Assembly: GCF_002067135.1 (NCBI RefSeq)
Contig: NZ_CP020105.1
Location: forward strand, 5,022,001-5,086,000
Direction: 5' to 3'
Length of the DNA stretch: 64,000 bases
Source of the DNA: Spirosoma rigui
Lineage (GTDB): Bacteria; Bacteroidota; Bacteroidia; Cytophagales; Spirosomataceae
In this document: positions 61,100-64,000 of the stretch, one piece after another
Layout of the letters: each line of letters starts with the position of its first letter
How positions within the stretch are numbered: position 1 is the stretch's first letter
Made by a program: the position numbers and the translations under genes
Notes under the pieces: model-generated
What the model was told of the DNA's origin: nothing
What the model saw: the letters and a program-made list of their open reading frames with translations, nothing else
The model's database searches: none

Positions 61100-61424
61100 G
61101 AACGTTTCGATAGCCCGTTATCCTAACCGGAAATTACCTACCTGATAACAAACCCATACATCCAGCTGACAGAATGGGCCCGGCGCTGTAGACAGCCTGT
61201 GCAGTCAATTTTTTAAAAACAAAAAAGCCAAGCGAGACTCTCTCTTGGCTTTCTGATTTACTCAACGTTATGAAAAACTTTTCTTTTCGATACAATGATA
61301 TAACAAAAAACTGAAAATTTGATTCTTTTAGAAAAAATATTTTTGGGTAATTTTCACAAGTGACTCACCATCAGCGAAATAAACATATTAAACCCCTGAA
61401 AATTTCTAAAAATTTTAAGTATAT
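61100..61424. other. AT-rich intergenic gap between eutC and lolD
   Basis: No gene was found in this 325-base gap. From about 61260 it is strikingly rich in A and T compared with the rest of the window, with runs of A and T and only very short open frames. It contains a hairpin at 61224-61252 and should also hold the promoter of eutC, for which no perfect -7 box is visible. Confidence 0.6.
61224..61252 (-). terminator. Terminator of the lolD gene
   Basis: AAAGCCAAG at 61224-61232 pairs with CTTGGCTTT at 61244-61252. On the minus strand the stem is followed by a long T run (TTTTTTGTTTTT). It lies about 170 bases past lolD, so the message would have a long AT-rich 3' end. Confidence 0.7.
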
Positions 61425-62084
61425 CTACTTAAAAATAACCCCATCGCGAATGGTAACAGTCCGGTCTGCCAGGGCTGCCAGGGCCTCATTATGGGTCACG
61501 ATGATGAAGGTCTGACCGAGTTCATCCCGGAGTCGGAAAAAGAGCTGGTGCAGTTCTTCAGCGTTATGCGAATCAAGATTACCGCTTGGCTCATCGGCAA
61601 AAACAATCGCGGGTTCGTTGATGAGTGCCCGCGCCACGGCCGTTCGCTGCTGTTCGCCACCCGACAGCTGGGACGGCAGGTTGGTAAGCCGGTCGGCCAG
61701 GCCCAACGTGGTCAGTAAGGTACGGGCGCGCTCCCGGACAATCCCTTCTTCCTTACCGGCTATGAATCCCGGCAGGCACACGTTTTCGAGCGCCGTAAAT
61801 TCAGGCAGCAGGTTATTGAACTGGAATACAAAGCCAATCTTCTCGTTCCGAAACCGGGCCAGTTGGCGGTCGTTGAGTGCGAATACGTTCTGTCCCGCAA
61901 TGTGCAGCTCACCCGCATCGGGCCGGTCGAGGGTACCCAGAATCTGGAGTAACGTCGTTTTGCCGGCACCGGACGCGCCCACGATCGATACGACCTCACC
62001 CGGTTCAATGACCAGATCGATCCCTTTGAGAACGGGTAAATTGCCGTAGTTCCGGCGCAGGTTGGTTGTTTGAAGAAGCGGCAT
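61425..62084 (-). CDS. lolD: LolD-type ABC transporter ATPase
   Basis: A 219-residue ATPase of the LolCDE/MacB group. It has Walker [10 protein letters not shown] at 36-44, the Q-loop region [24 protein letters not shown], Walker [13 protein letters not shown] and the H-loop VTHN. In LolCDE it powers transfer of lipoproteins to the outer membrane. No membrane partner gene is adjacent, so assignment to lipoprotein sorting versus another MacB-like exporter is not certain. Confidence 0.85.
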   Translation of the reverse strand: MPLLQTTNLRRNYGNLPVLKGIDLVIEPGEVVSIVGASGAGKTTLLQILGTLDRPDAGELHIAGQNVFALNDRQLARFRNEKIGFVFQFNNLLPEFTALENVCLPGFIAGKEEGIVRERARTLLTTLGLADRLTNLPSQLSGGEQQRTAVARALINEPAIVFADEPSGNLDSHNAEELHQLFFRLRDELGQTFIIVTHNEALAALADRTVTIRDGVIFK

Positions 62085-62096
62085 TCGTCAGGAAAT

Positions 62097-62180
62097 GATG
62101 AGTGATGAATAACGAATGAAGGCTGGCAGATGCAGATATCGACGGATATCATTCATCATTGATCGTTCATCATTCACCTT
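62097..62180. repeat. Degenerate ATGA/TCAT inverted repeat
   Basis: Several near-copies of GATGAATGA-type units at 62097-62124 face TCATTCATCATTGATCGTTC-type units at 62150-62178 in inverse. The region is in the lolD leader and could fold into an imperfect hairpin. Confidence 0.5.
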
Positions 62181-62199
62181 TTAGTGGTAATTTGCCGCG

Positions 62200-62207
62200 C
62201 AAAAGTA
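62200..62207 (-). promoter_or_regulatory. -7 box for lolD
   Basis: On the minus strand the sequence reads TACTTTTG, perfect TAnnTTTG, with a leader of about 110 bases to the ATG at 62084. A near-match TAATTTG on the plus strand at 62188-62194 could serve sucC. Confidence 0.5.
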
Positions 62208-62237
62208 CGATTTACAACACTCCTTGTTGCAGTTGCC

Positions 62238-63470
62238 ATGAATATACACGAGTATCAGGGTAAAGAAATTCTGAAGAAATACGGCGTCCGGATTCAGGAA
62301 GGAATCGTGGCCGAGTCTCCCGAGAAAGCCGTTGAAGCGGCCAAGCAGATCATGGCCCAGACCGGCTCCAAATACGTTGTCGTGAAATCACAGATTCATG
62401 CCGGCGGCCGTGGTAAAGGTCAGATCGTTGGGTCGACGCAGCGGGGTGTCGCCCTGGCTAAATCGGTGGACGATGTGCGCGACATCACCAAAAACCTGAT
62501 CGGCAACGTACTGGTTACGCATCAGACGGGACCTGAAGGCAAGAAAGTAAGCAAAGTACTGGTTGCTCAGGACGTATTCTATCCGGGTGCTTCGGAGCCG
62601 AAAGAAATGTATATCGGTATTCTCCTCGACCGTAACAAAGCCTGCAACGTCATCATGGCCAGCACCGAAGGGGGCATGGACATTGAAGAAGTTGCGGCCA
62701 ATACGCCCGAGAAAATCGTGAAAGAATGGATCGATCCGGCCGTGGGTCTGCAGCCTTTTCAGGCGCGGAAGGTAGCCTTCGGTCTGGGTCTGGAAGGCGA
62801 AGCGTTCAAAGAGATGGTGAAGTTCGTTACCGCCCTCTACAAAGCGTACGTTGATACCGACGCGTCGATGTTTGAGATTAACCCCGTGCTGAAAACGTCG
62901 GACAATAAAATCCTGGCCGTCGATGCTAAAGTGAACCTGGACGACAACGCCCTGTACCGTCACTCCGAGCTGGCGAACCTCCGCGATCTGGCCGAAGAAG
63001 ATCCCCTCGAAGTAGAAGCATCATCCAACGACCTGAACTATGTGAAACTCGACGGTAACGTTGGCTGCATGGTAAACGGCGCTGGTCTGGCCATGGCAAC
63101 CATGGACATCATCAAGTTGTCGGGCGGTGAGCCGGCCAACTTCCTCGATGTTGGGGGTGGAGCCAACGCCAAAACGGTTGAAGCCGGTTTCCGGATCATC
63201 CTGAAAGACCCGAACGTTAAAGCCATCCTGATCAATATTTTTGGTGGTATCGTTCGCTGCGACCGCGTAGCAACGGGCGTCGTTGAAGCCTACAAAGCCA
63301 TCGGCGACATCCCGATCCCAATTATTGTCCGGCTCCAGGGTACCAACGCCGAAGAAGGCGCCCGGATCATCGACGAGTCGGGTCTGAAAGTTTTCTCGGC
63401 CGTATTGCTGAAAGAAGCAGCAGAGAAAGTGAAGCAGGTGCTACAAGGCACCGCCGGAACGGCCGCCTAA
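62238..63470 (+). CDS. sucC: Succinate--CoA ligase beta subunit
   Basis: SucC is the ADP-forming beta subunit of succinyl-CoA synthetase in the TCA cycle. The 410-residue protein starts MNIHEYQGKEILKKYGV, has the ATP-grasp part with QIHAGGRGKGQIVG and the C-terminal NIFGGIVRCDRVATGV. An upstream in-frame ATG at 62184 adds 18 unlike residues. sucD is not adjacent. Confidence 0.96.
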   Translation: MNIHEYQGKEILKKYGVRIQEGIVAESPEKAVEAAKQIMAQTGSKYVVVKSQIHAGGRGKGQIVGSTQRGVALAKSVDDVRDITKNLIGNVLVTHQTGPEGKKVSKVLVAQDVFYPGASEPKEMYIGILLDRNKACNVIMASTEGGMDIEEVAANTPEKIVKEWIDPAVGLQPFQARKVAFGLGLEGEAFKEMVKFVTALYKAYVDTDASMFEINPVLKTSDNKILAVDAKVNLDDNALYRHSELANLRDLAEEDPLEVEASSNDLNYVKLDGNVGCMVNGAGLAMATMDIIKLSGGEPANFLDVGGGANAKTVEAGFRIILKDPNVKAILINIFGGIVRCDRVATGVVEAYKAIGDIPIPIIVRLQGTNAEEGARIIDESGLKVFSAVLLKEAAEKVKQVLQGTAGTAA

Positions 63471-63501
63471 CTATACTCGTGCCGGGTTTGTTACCAGGCA
63501 C

Positions 63502-63548
63502 CCAAACGCAAAAAAGCCGAAGCACAGCTTCGGCTTTTTTGCGTTTGG
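63502..63548. terminator. Perfect 22-bp bidirectional terminator
   Basis: Positions 63502-63523 and 63527-63548 are exact inverse copies with a 3-base loop. The arms contain AAAAAAGCCGAAGC and GCTTCGGCTTTTTT, giving A and T runs on both strands. It separates sucC from the convergent M48 gene. Confidence 0.92.
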
Positions 63549-63555
63549 ACAAACG

Positions 63556-64000
63556 TTACCCGCGTTTGTAGTACTTCATGGCCTCGGGCAAGAGCGACTG
63601 CAGATCCCTGATACGGCGTTCGTCAGACGGGTGGGTCGACAAAAATTCGGGTGGTTTGTTACCGCCACCGGCCTTGGCCATCCGACCCCAGAAACTAATT
63701 GCCTCCTGCGGATTGTAACCAGCCATGGCCATAAAGATTAGGCCCAGTCGGTCGGCTTCCGATTCCTGCTTCCGGCTGTGGGGCAGCGCCCGGCCAACCT
63801 GATAGGCAATGGGGAGTGCCGCACCTACCGATTGCAGCAGGAGCGAGTTGACTTGACTGCGGCTGTTCTGAGCGGCCGTACCTGTGATGATTTGACCACC
63901 CTGCAGCAGCCCGTTGGCCAGCAGACCTTCGCTCATCCGCTCGTTACCGTGCTCGGCAATGGCGTGCGAAATCTCGTGACCCATAACGGCAGCGGCACCC
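63556..64000 (-). CDS. M48 family metalloprotease, C-terminal part
   Basis: The last 148 codons of a gene that begins beyond the right edge. The zinc motif HEISH, preceded by GAAAVMG, lies in the first residues visible. The third ligand Glu is in KQESEADRLG, followed by AMAGYNPQEAISFW and LSTHPSDERRI. These mark an M48B Loi/BepA-like periplasmic or membrane protease. The N-terminal signal or anchor is outside the window. Confidence 0.92.
   Translation of the reverse strand, partial: GAAAVMGHEISHAIAEHGNERMSEGLLANGLLQGGQIITGTAAQNSRSQVNSLLLQSVGAALPIAYQVGRALPHSRKQESEADRLGLIFMAMAGYNPQEAISFWGRMAKAGGGNKPPEFLSTHPSDERRIRDLQSLLPEAMKYYKRG

Overview
The window looks like ordinary chromosome from a GC-rich member of Bacteroidota, most likely order Cytophagales near Spirosoma and its relatives. 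Supporting signs are repeated -7 boxes of the Bacteroidota form TAnnTTTG, standalone LytTR regulators, DUF3822 next to coaD, an outer-membrane beta-barrel, a subclass A2-type beta-lactamase, and a CcmBCDEF locus with a CxxxY-type CcmE. The genus is an inference. No rRNA, tRNA, CRISPR array, insertion sequence or prophage was seen.

Layout. 1-5.4 kb: end of an alpha/beta hydrolase, a stack of inverted repeats, radA, a beta-barrel protein, two orphan LytTR regulators and pheS. 5.5-8.6 kb: xseA-xseB and a DUF937/OmpA-like membrane protein. 8.7-14.6 kb: two paralogous membrane-anchored short-chain dehydrogenases on either side of an inverted DUF4136 lipoprotein gene, a TspO-like membrane protein and an MsbA-type ABC exporter. 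14.6-18.2 kb: class A beta-lactamase with an upstream beta-barrel gene, an acidic low-complexity protein and a CNNM/CBS protein. 18.3-27.9 kb: two Nudix hydrolases, coaD-DUF3822, a CBS protein, a RecD-like helicase, DUF4126, a secreted propeller-like protein, htpG and a rhodanese. 27.9-35.6 kb: bestrophin, dapF, rplS, NAD(P)HX repair, a 54-residue membrane protein, feoAB and a TSUP transporter. 35.6-41 kb: ccmBCDEF plus a small membrane protein. 41-50 kb: a second CNNM protein, a PAS histidine kinase, pyrE-OsmC-CDGSH, a disulfide reductase-like flavoprotein, ABC-F and DUF2461. 50-64 kb: murI-amidohydrolase-alaS, a MerR regulator, an imelysin-like/diheme peroxidase fusion, a PhoX-like lipoprotein, dprA, an orphan eutC, lolD, sucC and the end of an M48 protease.

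Most genes are housekeeping (translation, DNA repair, cofactor and wall synthesis, cytochrome c maturation, iron uptake). Operons are short, and convergent pairs are often separated by perfect inverted repeats that probably terminate transcription in both directions. Thirteen TAnnTTTG boxes sit just upstream of genes and help fix several starts (pyrE, the PhoX-like gene, DUF2461 and a GTG-started CNNM gene).

No clearly new multi-gene system was found. The points most worth a second look are the imelysin/peroxidase fusion with a degenerate GxHxxE motif, the paired SDR proteins with a conserved post-membrane tail, the beta-lactamase with SDG in place of SDN and its partner barrel, the orphan eutC overlapping dprA, the Cys-type CcmE locus, an unlisted 54-residue membrane protein, and several unusually long inverted repeats.
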